The position numbers were made by a program, and so were the translations under genes. The notes under the pieces were generated by a model. It was not told where the DNA came from, made no database searches, and saw only the letters and a list, made by a program, of their open reading frames with translations. Positions 1 to 12,838 of a DNA stretch of 64,000 nt are shown one piece after another. This DNA comes from Helicoverpa zea (taxonomy: Eukaryota > Arthropoda > Insecta > Lepidoptera > Noctuidae), in contig NC_061469.1 of the NCBI RefSeq assembly GCF_022581195.2, positions 12,084,501 to 12,148,500 on the forward strand, read 5' to 3'. The stretch's first letter is position 1, and each line of letters starts with the position of its first letter.

Positions 1-2075
1 CAATATGTAGTAGTAATAACAGTTTAAAACAAATGGGACACATTTCCTTACCTCAGCGGTATTCTGAGGTGGCTGTCGTGATCCCTCTGTAGTACAACTA
101 ATTCTCAAAGGCGATGTTAAAGCGATCGCCGAGACCGCTATTGTGTTTCTATATCGATAATAAGGACGAGCCGCAAATATCTCCGCAGTAGGGCGAGGGT
201 CAGGAGCTCGTCTACTGCGTAATTTGCCATGTTTACGGCAACAGAAATTGATTCCAAGCTTGTTAACATTTTCTTAAGCAAGCAATCGCGCCCGAGCTAA
301 CGAGAACACTATTTATATAGCAGTGGCTTCGTTCAGAAAAAAAAACACAGTGCTTCAATTTTCATTTAGCAGATGCTTAATTGAAAATCAAAAACAAGTA
401 CGTAACTAATGAGTAATTAATGTGCCAGCGGAACACTGCATACACAGTAATTCACAGCAAACAAAATGAATTGGGCAATTTGACAATAATCTGTGATAAT
501 GTTGTACCGGATCGGACGGCCATTGTGTATTTGTTTAGACAATATTTGCTCGTGACAACAGCACAAAGGCACAAATCGAGGGCATCGCACAAAGGGAACA
601 GCGCTGAACAGGGGAACTTTTAAAGTCTCCAATGTGCCGTGTGATATTTCTAGTCTAGCTTCACACTGTCGGCTCGCTTTTAATCCCGCTAATTGAATTT
701 GTACGGCTTAGCAGACCGATTAGATCGCATTTGTAGGGTTGAACAAGCTAAGCGGTGTGCTCGGATGGACTCTTTGAATTATTATTAGTGACGTGGCATG
801 ATGAGGGTTGTTCCATGCAAATTAGCGAGTGTTATTGAAACTATCGGCGCCGGAGCCCGACCGCGAAATTGAAAGATTGATCTTCAGCGCTTGGCCGCGC
901 CGCTCAGCCGCTCGGAAACCTGCTTAGCTATGCGCTCTCTACCGCCGCGCCGCACACATCGCGGGGAATCAGGCTGGGAGATGGTTTTACGTGTTTCCAC
1001 TTGGAAAACTTTGTTTTTATTAGAGTTGTCTACGTAATTGGATGAGTTTAATCAAAAGCAACTTATTGAATTCGTATCTAATTAGTTTATTGAGATTCAC
1101 AATACAATTTAATAGATTAGGCACATAATACACATGACTGATTTTGCAAAGTTTGGTTATGCTTCAATGATGTGGATGGATAAATGGTCGTTATGGTATG
1201 TGCTTAGGTCTATAAACGCGTTTCATAACATCATGAACATTTCGTGTAATATAAAGCAGTTATCAGCGGTATGTTATTTAACAACAAACAGGGCGTTTGT
1301 TTGCCGCAGCCATGCACGGTATAGTGTAGCCCGCATTGTTCTCGCAAAACGTTTCCTATACCGCAAAATGTTTCCACATTACACAAACGGATTAGGTTCA
1401 CGTGATGCCCCCACTACACCGCTCATATGCATAGCTGACATTAAGGTGAAGTGGAGACTTCTACACTCCATGCTGCCTACAGAAGGACTAGTTTGCTCCG
1501 GGGGATGCGCGGTTCCAGTTAATATCATCTCTGGATGAAATATTGCACCTTAAAGAAATGTGATTTGCATCATGTGGTATCCACAAACAGTCAACTTCAA
1601 TATTACAATGTCACAAATGATAGGCTTCCACCAATCCCATGTTGTGAAAAAGCGAGATTTGGAAAATAAAGGCACCACCGGCAAAATATTCGAAATTACT
1701 CGCATAACTGGCTATGGCTCCTTTAGGTACAAGAGAAGTTCGCAAGTAATGAATTCAGTTGAATCTTCTGCAAGTAAATCTCTAGCACGCACCTGTGCCG
1801 AGTGCAAGCGGCCGACATACCGCCCGGGTGCCGCGCCGCAGTATCGGGTCGCCTCATTACGGAATATTCAGACGCGCCACGAATCTTAGCGATCAGCCTC
1901 CGCGTGCACTTGCGCTTGATTGGGTGTTCGATATCGCTGCGTTATGCGCTAATGGTGCTGGAACGCCCTTTTGTTTATAGTCCTGCTGAGGTAACTCTAT
2001 TAATGAAAATTTTGTACCATGTAAAACCTTTCTATCGATATAGGATACGAATGTAATATACTAGCCGTTTTCTCA
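1..2075. other. No gene recognised
   Basis: Mixed-composition DNA with AT-rich stretches and GC-rich patches near 840-970 and 1790-1920. The open frames here (134 codons at 1134-1538, 109 codons at 1560-1889) show no domain, no protein-like composition and no codon bias I can recognise. They are best read as chance ORFs. Confidence 0.6.
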
Positions 2076-2262
2076 CAGTTTCATCCGCGACCCGAAGGAA
2101 CTACTGCCCGTACCGGGATAAAATATAGCCTGTTTTACTCGGGAAGAGTGTAGTTTTACAACAGCTAAGAATTTTTAAAACCGGTTCAATAGTTTCAGAG
2201 CCGCCAGGCCTAGAAACAAACGAACAAAATCCTCTTTATTATATTAGTACTTATAGATGAAT
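2076..2262 (+). repeat. Degenerate lepidopteran dispersed repeat
   Basis: The segment begins with TTTCATCCGCGACCCG, runs through CCGTACCGGGATAAAATA and GTTTTACTCGGGAAGAGTG, and closes with AAACAAACGAACAAA followed by CCTCTTTATTATATTAGTA. I recognise this order of blocks as a high-copy dispersed repeat in lepidopteran genomes, where the AAACAAAC run and the 'ATATTAGTA' end are typical. It has no coding capacity. The class of the parent element is not determined, and the identification is from memory of the family only. Confidence 0.6.
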
Positions 2263-5200
2263 ATTTTGGTGTCTGGTTTGATGGAACCTCGTCTCTACGG
2301 TGGTCTTGTGAGTGGGAGTTCGCACTAACACGTCACTACACAGCAGGGCTGATGCGCGCTGAGGCCGCGCCGGCGTTTGTTCAGCAAATGGCGATGCCAT
2401 GTCGACGTCGGGGAGAGTGCCGGTGCACCCCTGAATGGAGATTAAACAGTTAAAAATTGCATGATTGATATTTTACTTTTATCGAGTTAGGCAGCCCTGT
2501 GTATGTACCTATGGTAATTAGATAGGTTCTACATATCGAGCATTTTTAACTGTACTTGTAAAGATATTGACTTACATAAACTGCTATCTCAAATCTTACT
2601 TCCCAAACAACATTTTTGTCAACGGTTATTTTTATTTGCTCAATTACTATTGAGAGAAATTCTTCGAATAACGTATATTTTCTTCCTGGCAAGGCATTCC
2701 TAACGTCCAGCAAAGACATTCCTAATTCAATAGAAGTCCCGACCCATTGAACTTTACGACGTTCCACAAAACGTGCACCAAACATTACTTATATTTCGGA
2801 CAAAAGTCATGAATAACTATTGTATTCTCATCGAGTCGCATCGTTGTTCACCAATGACTCGGAAAATGGCCGAAACAACCGCTTGGCAGCCCTAGCTCCC
2901 CCCCCCCCTCGGCCCGCAAGCACCCCGCCGTGGCCCGGCACACAAGTGGGGAACTTTTGAACTAATCAAACTGTCTTAAAGACCACCTTCGACATATCGA
3001 CTGGCCAAATTACTGTTGTTGTAAACGCGATCGTATTATGTACGCTTGTTACACGCGCCACAGACTAACACATTGCTAGTTGGTTCAATGTAAACAACAA
3101 CATTTGCTCGGAAAATCGACTTATCTCCTCAAATCTAATTATTTATTGGACTGGTTAAGTAAGCTAGGTTAATGGCTAGATAATCTGGATTGGAATAAGT
3201 ATAATATTTAAGTAACATATAAACATAGAGCTTGTTTCGTAGTATACAAGCTGCGGAAGGTATGTAGCAGTTAGTTTTCGGCTAACCTCTGTTATCGACC
3301 GTTAGTTAGCTAATGCGCGCTCGCGAATATACAGCTTTGCTTAATGGACCGACTAATGGAATGGACGATTTTTGTTCTCCATATTATATACTGGCAACCA
3401 TTTACTACCTTACATTTATCTCTATACCGGAATGTTTGTACTATTCCCTTTATGTTTATAATATGAGCAAGTCGAACAGCAACGTTACAATTTACTTAAT
3501 CAGATTATCTAAATATTGTGTGTTCGTGTCTGTGAGAGCGGAGTATCCACAATTAGAAGGTTTAATTGCGTTCCTCACAAAGGCAGGTCGGCACAAAGTA
3601 AGCAGACGCGCCGAGGGAGCGCGGACCTGCGAGGCAGTATATACTTATATTATTTAGCAGTAGTAGCGGCTTAGCGGGGATTTTTGATAAAACTTCCCCC
3701 GAAGTTACGCCTCGCCGATAGAAATACTTGCAAAGTATTTAATTAGAGCCTCAAGAGATATTGGTTTTAATAAACAAACTTAGATTGTGTAAACAAAGTG
3801 AAATTATTTCAAGCTCATTAAGTTGGCAATTTTCAAAATGTGGGGTCCCGCTCCCTGCAAACTACTTGCCAAATATTTAGAATTTCTTTAAGGCAACTTC
3901 AATGAGTAACTTACGTAATTTAGAATTTATTAGTTTTGAGAAGACGACCCTTAAATTACAGACAAGTTATCAGTCTTAGCCGCAACGTTATTTCTAAACT
4001 TAAAATGTATCTAAGTACCCAGCAAAATGATTTCGTTATCACTTTTACGAACAAATGAAGCAGAAATAATAATTACTTCGCCTTAATAAATCAGTTGTAT
4101 GCCGTCACAGCTCCCCAGCTGACCCATTCCATTTCCAATTCAATCTTCGCTATTCAAGAACTCCAATACATCAAAGTCTTGAAAAAATTCCAAAGAACGA
4201 AGATAACAATAAGTACATTTGTATAGCGGCTGTGAAAATCAAAAGTGTTCTGAGTAATTAGAAAGGGCGGATCAGATCGACGCGGTTCAATCACAGCCGC
4301 CATTGTGGCGCGCCTTCTCGCGCGGAATATTTTAATTTGTCGAGTACTCCGCGCGCCAGGCGACGTATTCACCAGTACACGGCCTCTACTACAAATTGGT
4401 ACCTGCCTGCCTGTTTCACCTAAACTATATAGAAAGAAATATATTACCTACGTGTAGTTGTATTGTTTTGATTTTCAAGTAGCGGCTTGCAGACTGAATT
4501 TTTGCACGAGTGGTGGCAGGAGGTTTTCATTTATTTTTATGACGCCGTCACTAGACCTGCCAAATACATAAAAACATAGGTAAATAAATAAATGAATAAC
4601 TATCGAGAAACCTATCACACACGGTCGGTTAGCCATATGGTAAGCTATTTATTGCGCCAACGAGACAACGTAATAGGTACACCAAATTAAACAAATTGCA
4701 ATAAGTATGAAGACATAAAGGCCCAAGTAAGCTAACATTATTGAAGAAACCTCCGTTAATAAATTAACTCACCCACCAAGTTATTTTTTTTAATATTTAT
4801 TGAATGGAAGTCATTGTCGCCCCGCTATGTATTTTCAATATAGCTATGTAGGCTGCGGCTCAGGTGCGCGCCGCAGTAATGGCGGGTTCTTATAGCGCGC
4901 CGCGGTCGTCTGCGGCGGCGACGCGACGATCACCCGACGCACACAGCACCACCAGATGCGACGGGGTGCTGTTGATGCCTCGCTGTTATCTGTTTCAGTC
5001 AAAGCATGTTTTCAGTGCTTATGAATACGTTTTGGAGATTCAAGCCTAGACTAAAGATCGTTACATTGCCGCTTTTACCGAATAATATTAACACACTGAC
5101 GTCAAAACTGGTTAAATAAGTGAGCTTTTTGTATGATAAAATAATGGTGATAAATTAAGTCCCAGAAAAAAATAATAATGAATAACTAGTTCATATTAAG

Positions 5201-8200
5201 TAAGTACTCTATCATAAAAGCCTTCTCTATGTTTTCAAATCCTTCGTTTCTTTTTATTACAAATTTATAAAATGTATCTCTATTATAATTGAAGTAAAGT
5301 GGCGTGATAGAATAAACATCACAATTTAAATAACAAAGCTCAGACGAGTATGAGTGTGTATGAGTGTGATGCAAATCAGTCGCGCTCGACAAGTTGCGCT
5401 CAAACGCGACACTTTTCTCATTTCTTTGTGAAAGCCGAACAACTTACAATAACGCAGCGCCTCTTATCTACTATATATATGTTTTGTTTGCTCTCAGATT
5501 TTATCTCCGATGAAACTCTAACTTCATATCTTGTTGAACGATATTATTTGCTTACTTATTCTAGTTTATGAAATCGAGATACTTGCGATTGGACTAAGCT
5601 TAGCTAGCGAAATAAATATGAGAACAGTGCTTTAATCGAAATTGTCGTGTTATGTAATTAGATTCTTTAACCCGTGTTCAATATCTATTTCTTAAGTGAG
5701 TTGATATTGTTCTATAATATTTATACACTATGATGTTACCTTACTGTAAGCTAGCACATTCTTCAATACCTTAACTTAACTTGTTTATGTGAACGCAGCG
5801 AACATTATGATGTTTACAAAAGCATTTCGTTATTTGCTTTTCTTTTTTAGTGCTAAGTACACTTCCTAAACTACGTTGAGTTTTCTTTTGGTCGTATATT
5901 CCTCCAGGCAAAAGGCAGTAGTGAGTGCTTCCACGTCGAAAACAGCTCCGAATTAAAGCTTTAATTACTCCAATCCTAAGGAAAACCTCTCAACAATCCT
6001 AATACTTTTAATTGCCGTAATACGCTTTGAGTCGATATACTCAGCGGGCCTTTGAGGCGCCATCACAAACCGCTGCGTTGTTCCGAACAAAACGAGGGGC
6101 GATAATAAAAAGCCATCTTCCATCCCGGCACCCACTCGAGCTGCGTGCTCACAGAACGAATGCTCCAGACGAGATTACGCATCAACTCAGCCGTGTCAAC
6201 AAACTTTCCCAATCTTTCTGCCATTATTAAGTAATCCAAGACTCGAAAACCAACTTTAACAATACGAGATAAAGTTTAAATTGGGTGGCGGAGACAAGAC
6301 ACAGCAATATGTCTTTTCCATTTTTCCTATATTTGTGGAGCGTCCGAGCGACAATTTGGTCGCCAATAAACGCGATCTGCGAATGGATTCGATATTCAAT
6401 GGCGACACGTCACGCTGCGGCTGTGCGCTCACTTACAAAGTACGTTAATTACATTTCTAATTAAATAGCTGATGTACTTGTGACCACAAGTCCATTGTGT
6501 AATTCTATATTTTCATCGGTTTAACGCGCTACCGTAACTAAGCTTGCTCTTGAGGCTGACCATCGGAGACAGAAGATACAAAAAATTATTCTTAAGCTTA
6601 TATTTTGCTGGTGGAAATAGGTTTGACTTGATTTTGCTTGAATTGACATTCGCATTAATCCCGAGGTTAATACCTAGCTAACTTTTTAGTGAAAAGTGTA
6701 AAACTGAAGTGGAAGAACTTTAGGAATATATGAGCAATATTTAAGATTCAAGTTCAGGTCCGCGCCGCGCCGACACTCTAGAGGCTGTTCCGTAATGAAG
6801 CCGAGCAGCTGTCTGCAAACCTCTCAGCGTGGACTATTCACTGCTCGGCCTTACGATATAGTTCCGTTAGTTTTAAAGACTACTTCTCCATTAGTTCATA
6901 ATTCCTTAAAGTATAACAAAGGTGACGATCTAAGTGGCATCAGCTGATTTCAGTTCTAATGTTTTTGTACCGTTCGTCAAACAATTCACATTCATTAATA
7001 CTAGTGCTGTATACTTGAAAAAATGTGCTAAGGTCTTTTGAATATTTTTTTTCGAGTTTCGATCAAGACACATTTTTCGTAAATACTAAGCTCCTTTTAT
7101 ACTTGAAAGTAAACTAAAGTTGCTTTAAATCAGTTCACAGTTTCGTCCACGGTCTTAAATACAAAAAACTAACTTAAAGGTTCTTAGTGAGCAACTAAAA
7201 GTAAGCTCCAAGACTTTGTTAGTTTCGTGAGCGATGGGGACATAAGTCTCTAACTTGTATCAATATGAGTGCAGCTTCGTGAACTTTGCTCATCGACTTT
7301 ATATTGAGGGCATAGTGACGTGCCACACTAGGGCTGCTGTCAATGTATCGATACATATAGTGACCCTGGAACACATATCGCTGGAGGGAACAGAAATGTG
7401 GTTTCGTGTGTAAAAAACTCCGGCCTCAGCAGCAGTCATTCGGTGATTATTCATCCACAAAAGTTAGCAGTGAGGGCTCGTGAGCCGTGAGTTATGTCGG
7501 AACAAGTTCTTGTTTTACGACGCACGCACCCTATGCACCGATGTGTGTTACATGGAGATCGTAAAAATTATGCGCCTGAGTTATTCCACAAGTTTGTTAC
7601 GATCAATGTTCCAGAATGTTCGCGTTCCACATCTTATGACAGCTGTAATAACAATATGTAAATACTTAACAGTAGACTCTTTCATAAGTAAGAAATCTCG
7701 TCTTAGAACTATGTGCCGTACAAAGGCTTTCAGTTGAAATGTAAGTTCATTTTTTAGTTATTTTTCTTTTTAAAGTCCATTTCTCTTCTATGTCCACAGC
7801 TACACAGTAAATCCATTTAATTTATTTTTGTCAAATAATGAAATAAATACGTCAAAGTAAAGTCTCGTGCTCGCCATTACTCGGACGTACAGGAAATAAG
7901 ACAACTGCGGGGAATGTGCACAGAAAGACCAGTGTACAGCGAATCCAATCATTGCTGTTAAGTATAATTTAGTTATAAGTACCTGCATACTTGAATACAC
8001 AACATAAATGACATAATAAAATAAGCATTATTGATGAATTAAAGCAGACAGACCGATAAAACTTATCAGTTTAATGTCCAGAGAGTATTGATTTTAAGGT
8101 GATATTGTAACAGACTGATAAGAACTCACTAATTAAAACGTGACTAATAGCCTTATTACCCTCTGCAAGTTGTTAATAGGAACATTTATTTTTATGTAAT

Positions 8201-10079
8201 GCCTGGATGTTAGTTTTGAGCCGAACGTTGTGGTAGTCCTTCGGAGCTGTGTTGCAGCGTGGTGACCGCTAACGAGCGCTGCACAAAGCCAGCGACATCG
8301 CCGGGAGAACATTACGAGCGTGACGTCACACGGACGTCAACGCGCGCCGGCACACTGGCCCACTGCACACACTCATTGTACCAACTATGCTTAAGCTACT
8401 CATATGTATTTGGGCACACTAGATTATGTATCCTCTCAACTTGAAGAATTTTCATATTCTTTGGCACACGAATGATCGCCAAACGCACTGCCTACAGAAT
8501 TGTATAGTTCGTTACACTTCCGATAAACATTTCATTGTCAACGTTTTACAATATGGAAAAATTGATTCATAAAACATTTACGAAGCTTTTTGTCCGAATA
8601 AAATTTGTAGCTTTTTTATATCACAATCGGACGTGAGTGGAATTTCATTTGAGATACCTTTTACAAATGTGGGTTCATGGAACTTTACAACTTTAACATT
8701 TTATTGATAAACGTTATGTGAAACATATTTATTTTTCAGGTTTGCACCGGAAACTCGTCCAGAGCAAACACCATCTAACACGGCATAAAATATGCCGTGT
8801 AATATATTAAAAAGCAACAAGGCTAAAAAAAACAATTACAGTGAAGTTTATAATTCGGTCACGTCGACCATGATGGAATTTAATTAAAACCGCGCGTTAT
8901 TTCATCCGCTCCATATAATTGTATAAACACAAAGTGTGCGAGTCCCGGCTAATTGTGTGATACGCGCAAACCGCTCTCCTTATCTCTCTACTGATTTATG
9001 AATATAAAGCACTTGCTTAAATAGCACATTGTGTTATATTTTTCAATGAATAGAAAGAGTATTCGATCTATGAAAATTTATTGAAAAACATGAATCGTGG
9101 TAATCCATCAATTTGTGACTTATCTAACTTTAACTTGTCAATATAAATTCATCTAACTTTAACTTTTCATTGAGAACGAAGTGCGTCTTCAAAAAGTTTT
9201 GTTATTTCAAATGTCGATGAAACAATATTTTATACGCAGAGCGCCGGGCGCGACTGTACCCGTCGCAAGAACTCAATAAGTAGGCGAACTTAACAATAAC
9301 TGGGCGCTCTGTAAGCAGATTTACTGAATTAAACATTATAACGAGATACATTCAAAATACAACATTTGAAACATCGACGCACCTTCCCGGAACAATCTCC
9401 AAGTTGTGAAAACTTTTACAGCTAAGTATTAAGCGTTATTTTCATATCTACTTTAACAGGAAGTAAGTAATTTATATAAGAATTCCAGTAAAATAATATG
9501 TACGTTCTTTTCTTCAGAATCAAAACAATCATTAATCTCTTTACAGGAATGTTTAGTGACATTAAAAAAATTGTCGTGTACGTTTACAATTGTCCTTCGT
9601 CCCATACAAGCCCAGCTATAGTATAATCTTACTGAGTAAGGACTTTCGGAAATCCGCCTTGTAAGATAGTGCGCGATACAAAGACACTGAACATGGACAA
9701 AGCTACGAATATCATAGAGCAGCACAGAATAGCGTTTTGTTTCATTGTGAGCGCTAACTGTGCGCGGTCAAGTTATTGTACCAATTTGCATATTGTGTAA
9801 TAACAACTACTTTCCTCCACTGTACTAATTACTGCTGTGCATTTTCTCTGACACGAACGAGCGCTTATTTGAGTATGTACTTCAAAAAATATTTTATATA
9901 ATAAAAGTCTAAATTGTAACATTGGACTTATTAGTGATCCATCACGTTAGGACGCGAAGTAATGAATTGCGAAATAAGCTCTAATTTTATTCTCACATCA
10001 ATCACTCTGAAATCGAAACAAAGCTCGTGAATATAGTAATTTAAACAACTATTAACGTAGTGGCTGGTCTCGTAATTAC
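2263..10079. other. No gene recognised; two TGACGTCA sites
   Basis: About 7.8 kb without a supportable gene. All open frames are at most 114 codons and look random. Perfect TGACGTCA palindromes occur at 5097-5104 and 8321-8328, the second inside GTGACGTCAC and followed closely by GGACGTCAA. A short direct repeat of ATCTAACTTTAACTT lies near 9120-9165. I see no transposon ends. Confidence 0.55.
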
Positions 10080-10395
10080 AGCGGTGTAATTTAATATTTT
10101 AATGACGTCACCTAAATATTGACCGCGAGCAACTCGAGCGCTGCACTATCGGTAATGAAGTTGCGCTGCATCGCCGCGTCATGTCGCTTATTAGCGAAAT
10201 AACAAAATGTCGCGCGTCCGCTATTACTGTAATTAATTTGGTTATTAATTACACAAAGCACGGCGCCGGATCAAGTGGGATCATTATCCGCGGTGACGTC
10301 GAGTGACGTCATGACGCTGCGCTTGTTTTATGAGCAGCGCGTAAATGGCCGCTAATTGGGTGCCTCCCTATATAATTGTTTTGGAGTCGACCTTT
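10080..10395. promoter_or_regulatory. Candidate enhancer: CRE and TAATTA site cluster
   Basis: This 316-bp segment holds two perfect TGACGTCA sites (10103-10110 and 10304-10311) and a near match TGACGTC at 10294-10300. It also has repeated homeodomain-type cores (TAATTA/TAATTT) around 10230-10255, and GC-rich stretches between AT-rich ones. That mix resembles insect cis-regulatory modules more than the flanking DNA does. TGACGTCA is the CREB/ATF bZIP consensus and TAATTA the general homeodomain core. Regulatory function and target gene are inference only, because no host gene is visible nearby. Confidence 0.3.
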
Positions 10396-10880
10396 ACGAA
10401 ATTTCGGAGAGTCACTGTGACTTTAACGTTGTAAAGTCTGTCAGTAATAAATATACTCCGGATACAGTTCTGTCAGTTTAATGAACTTGCTTTTCGAGTT
10501 TTGCCGGGAAATGCGCTGTTGTTTAATACAAGAGAATAACGTGTAACATGCACATAGAAATAATGCAAGTAATGATAACAACATGTCTCCCCTCCCTGGC
10601 AGGAGCTGGTAACACTCGCGGGCTAATTATATCACAACTTGCGTGAGAGAACCCACAGCTGACACTATATGTGTAATGTAGCAGACACGCGGGAACTAGT
10701 CGGGACGGAGCAGTAAGCCGAACTCGTTGTAATTCGTGGGAGCAAATAGGTGCGGTCATCGACAACAGCTCAGTCAATATTGACTGCGGAAGTTTACGAG
10801 CAGATTACGTCGAGTCCGATCTTAAACACTTGCCGCAGAATGTATGCAAATCACAGGCCCTAATAGTACCTTGTTGAATT
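10396..10880. other. No gene recognised
   Basis: No protein-like frame, RNA gene or repeat end is visible in this stretch. An 84-codon minus-strand frame at 10523-10777 has no recognisable feature. Confidence 0.5.
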
Positions 10881-10987
10881 AATTTGTAAGTGGTCCTTGG
10901 AGTCGCGTCCGGGCCGCGGTCCGTAAGTCCCGGCTTACGGCACGGGCCGCCCCGGGACTGCCCGGGACGGACTTAATCTTACAAATT
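10881..10987. repeat. GC-rich imperfect inverted repeat (hairpin)
   Basis: A perfect 10-bp outer stem pairs AATTTGTAAG (10881-10890) with CTTACAAATT (10978-10987). Inside it, AGTCGCGTCCGGGC pairs imperfectly with GCCCGGGACGGACT, and the centre carries the short hairpin CCGTAAG-TCCCGG-CTTACGG (10921-10940). The whole 107-nt stretch could fold as an RNA or cruciform. It might be a structured non-coding RNA, a relic of a small inverted-repeat element, or a conserved regulatory hairpin. The sequence does not decide among these. Confidence 0.5.
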
Positions 10988-11709
10988 ATACGTGGGGCAG
11001 GCCTAGTCCATCGGCGCGTTACTGAATTAAAACTTAATGTGGGTTGCTCACGGGCCGTGAATTTTTCATGTTGATAAGCGAAGTCAGGACCGATCGTCGT
11101 TTAGTGAATAGTTTGTGTTTGGACCCGCGTTAATTACTGAATTACATTGTTAAAATAAATTGTTGACATGAGCCGTTGCATTCTTTTGGACATATTTTTG
11201 GAAAATACGAGCATAACATGTATCAATTATCTTTAGAGCTTTCGATATCTAGTAAAGTAAAGCAGTCTTTAGACAACAAAATGGTACTCGTGAAGTTGAT
11301 CTCTGTTCGTGTATAATTAGCGCGCGACGAACTAAAACTGCGCTAAACTTAGAAGTCGTTTATGTAGCGCTAACCCGGTTAACTAGTTAGCCGAAGTGGT
11401 TAATGATCACAGGTAAACTAATGAGCTAATTACTAACTTTAACCAGTACCGAGTACAAGCAACACGCTGGGGAGTGACTTCGCTTGTTCCTAGGATTTCA
11501 CTAAAATAATTGACTTTATCATTTGATCTGGCTGGTTTAAGTACAGAGCATTCATACAGAACAGTCCAGAACATAGGAAGAGACGAGTTTAATGGTTTTT
11601 AATCATCTGTATATCAATAGTTACCAAAACGGGAATCATAAAGACACACCTAGCAACAAACGTATCAGAAATATTTTCTGGCTAATATAAATGTTCGTAT
11701 CTAGACACA
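10988..11709. other. No gene recognised
   Basis: Unremarkable AT-rich DNA with no coding-like frame and no clear repeat end. Confidence 0.5.
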
Positions 11710-12290
11710 CGGCAGTGTGTCCGCCAAGTTCGAGCAAAAAAAAAGAGACACACCGGCCGTGGGTTATATTACACGAACCATTTCGGGCCAAATTCGACCC
11801 TCCTGTAACTCAAAATCTATTTTATTTACGCATATCAAATTTCTAGTATCTGTTGAGACCCCCTCACTTATCTAAAATACAAAATTTCATTAATATACCT
11901 ATTGTAGGTCTTGAGATATTGACGTCAGAAAATCGCTATTTTTACTATACACTCACTGACTGACTGATTCACTGACTCACTCATCAAAAACCTAGACCAC
12001 TTCCAATGGTCGTATTGACTTGAAATTTGGCATGGAGGTAGGTCTTTATGTCAAGGTAAAGGAAAAAATCTGAAAATGGCCAAGTGTGAGTCGGTTTCAA
12101 AATAATGAAGGTGTTTTATACCCGGTGTAAATTTATACCCCTAAGGAACTAAAACGAACTAAAATCTATATTTATATAATATACCTTCGAATGGTACAAA
12201 GGTTTGTATTTAGTCAAAGTAAAGTAAAAATCTGAAAACGGCCAAGTGTGAATCACTTTCGAAAATAACGAATGTGTAACTTTGATCCAC
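11710..12290 (+). repeat. Lepidopteran dispersed repeat with internal duplication
   Basis: The segment runs from GGCAGTGTGTCCGCCAAGTT through ACCATTTCGGGCCAAATTCG, a CACTGACTGACTGATTCACT run and GACTTGAAATTTGGCATGG. I recognise these blocks from high-copy lepidopteran intergenic repeats. It contains a diverged internal duplication: ATCTGAAAATGGCCAAGTGT at 12068 recurs as ATCTGAAAACGGCCAAGTGT at 12230, 162 bp later. One TGACGTCA (11920-11927) lies inside it, so that site may be repeat-borne. No coding capacity is seen and the class is unknown. Boundaries are approximate. Confidence 0.55.
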
Positions 12291-12477
12291 GAACATAATA
12301 ACATGTCATGTCAGTCAGTTGGTAAATCTAGTCCATTTATTTAATCTAGTTCATTTCTTTGTAAGAAACATAGTGCATATAAAAAAATCTAAAAGATAGT
12401 ATAAATGAGACATTTCTTTAACTAACTTCATCATAAGAAAAAATAAAAATAAACAACCTTACAAAAATAAATGAAAT

Positions 12478-12838
12478 CCCACCCAAAACAAAAATGTGAA
12501 AGACTGCCAAGTTCGATAATATGGGAATGCTTCGCCTATAAAAGAAGTGAGATCTGAATAAGTACCAAGTTCCATACACATACCTCAGTTAAAAATAGTT
12601 GCTTTTTAATGATGTTACTTGGCAAGTTTTAATAGAAAATTAAATACTTGATTCATTGCGTTTAGTAGGTTTATAACGGTGTATGAAAACTTGCCAAGTA
12701 ACATCATTAAAAAGTAACTATTTTTAACTGAGGTATGTGTATGGAACTTGGTACTTATTCAGATCTCACTTCTTTTATAGGCGAAGCATTCCCATATTAT
12801 CGAACTTGGCAGTCTTTCACATTTTTGTTTTGGGTGGG
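12478..12838. repeat. Fold-back element with 153-bp inverted arms
   Basis: The left arm (12478-12630) begins CCCACCCAAAACAAAAATG. The right arm (12686-12838) is its reverse complement and ends CATTTTTGTTTTGGGTGGG. Scanning the 153 bp by eye I find a single difference (GCTTTTTAAT against a complement reading ACTTTTTAAT). The spacer is 55 bp. There is no reading frame across it beyond chance and no obvious target duplication (flanks GAAAT and TCTAA). This could be a non-autonomous terminal-inverted-repeat element (MITE) or a palindromic duplication made during repair. Near-identity of the arms indicates recent origin or gene conversion between arms. Confidence 0.8.

Noticed and set aside
420..632. 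Two overlapping ORFs on opposite strands
   Set aside because: Mirror frames in low-information sequence with no protein features.
1134..1538. 134-codon plus-strand ORF
   Set aside because: Random composition with no domain, no coding-like neighbours and no splice or polyadenylation context.
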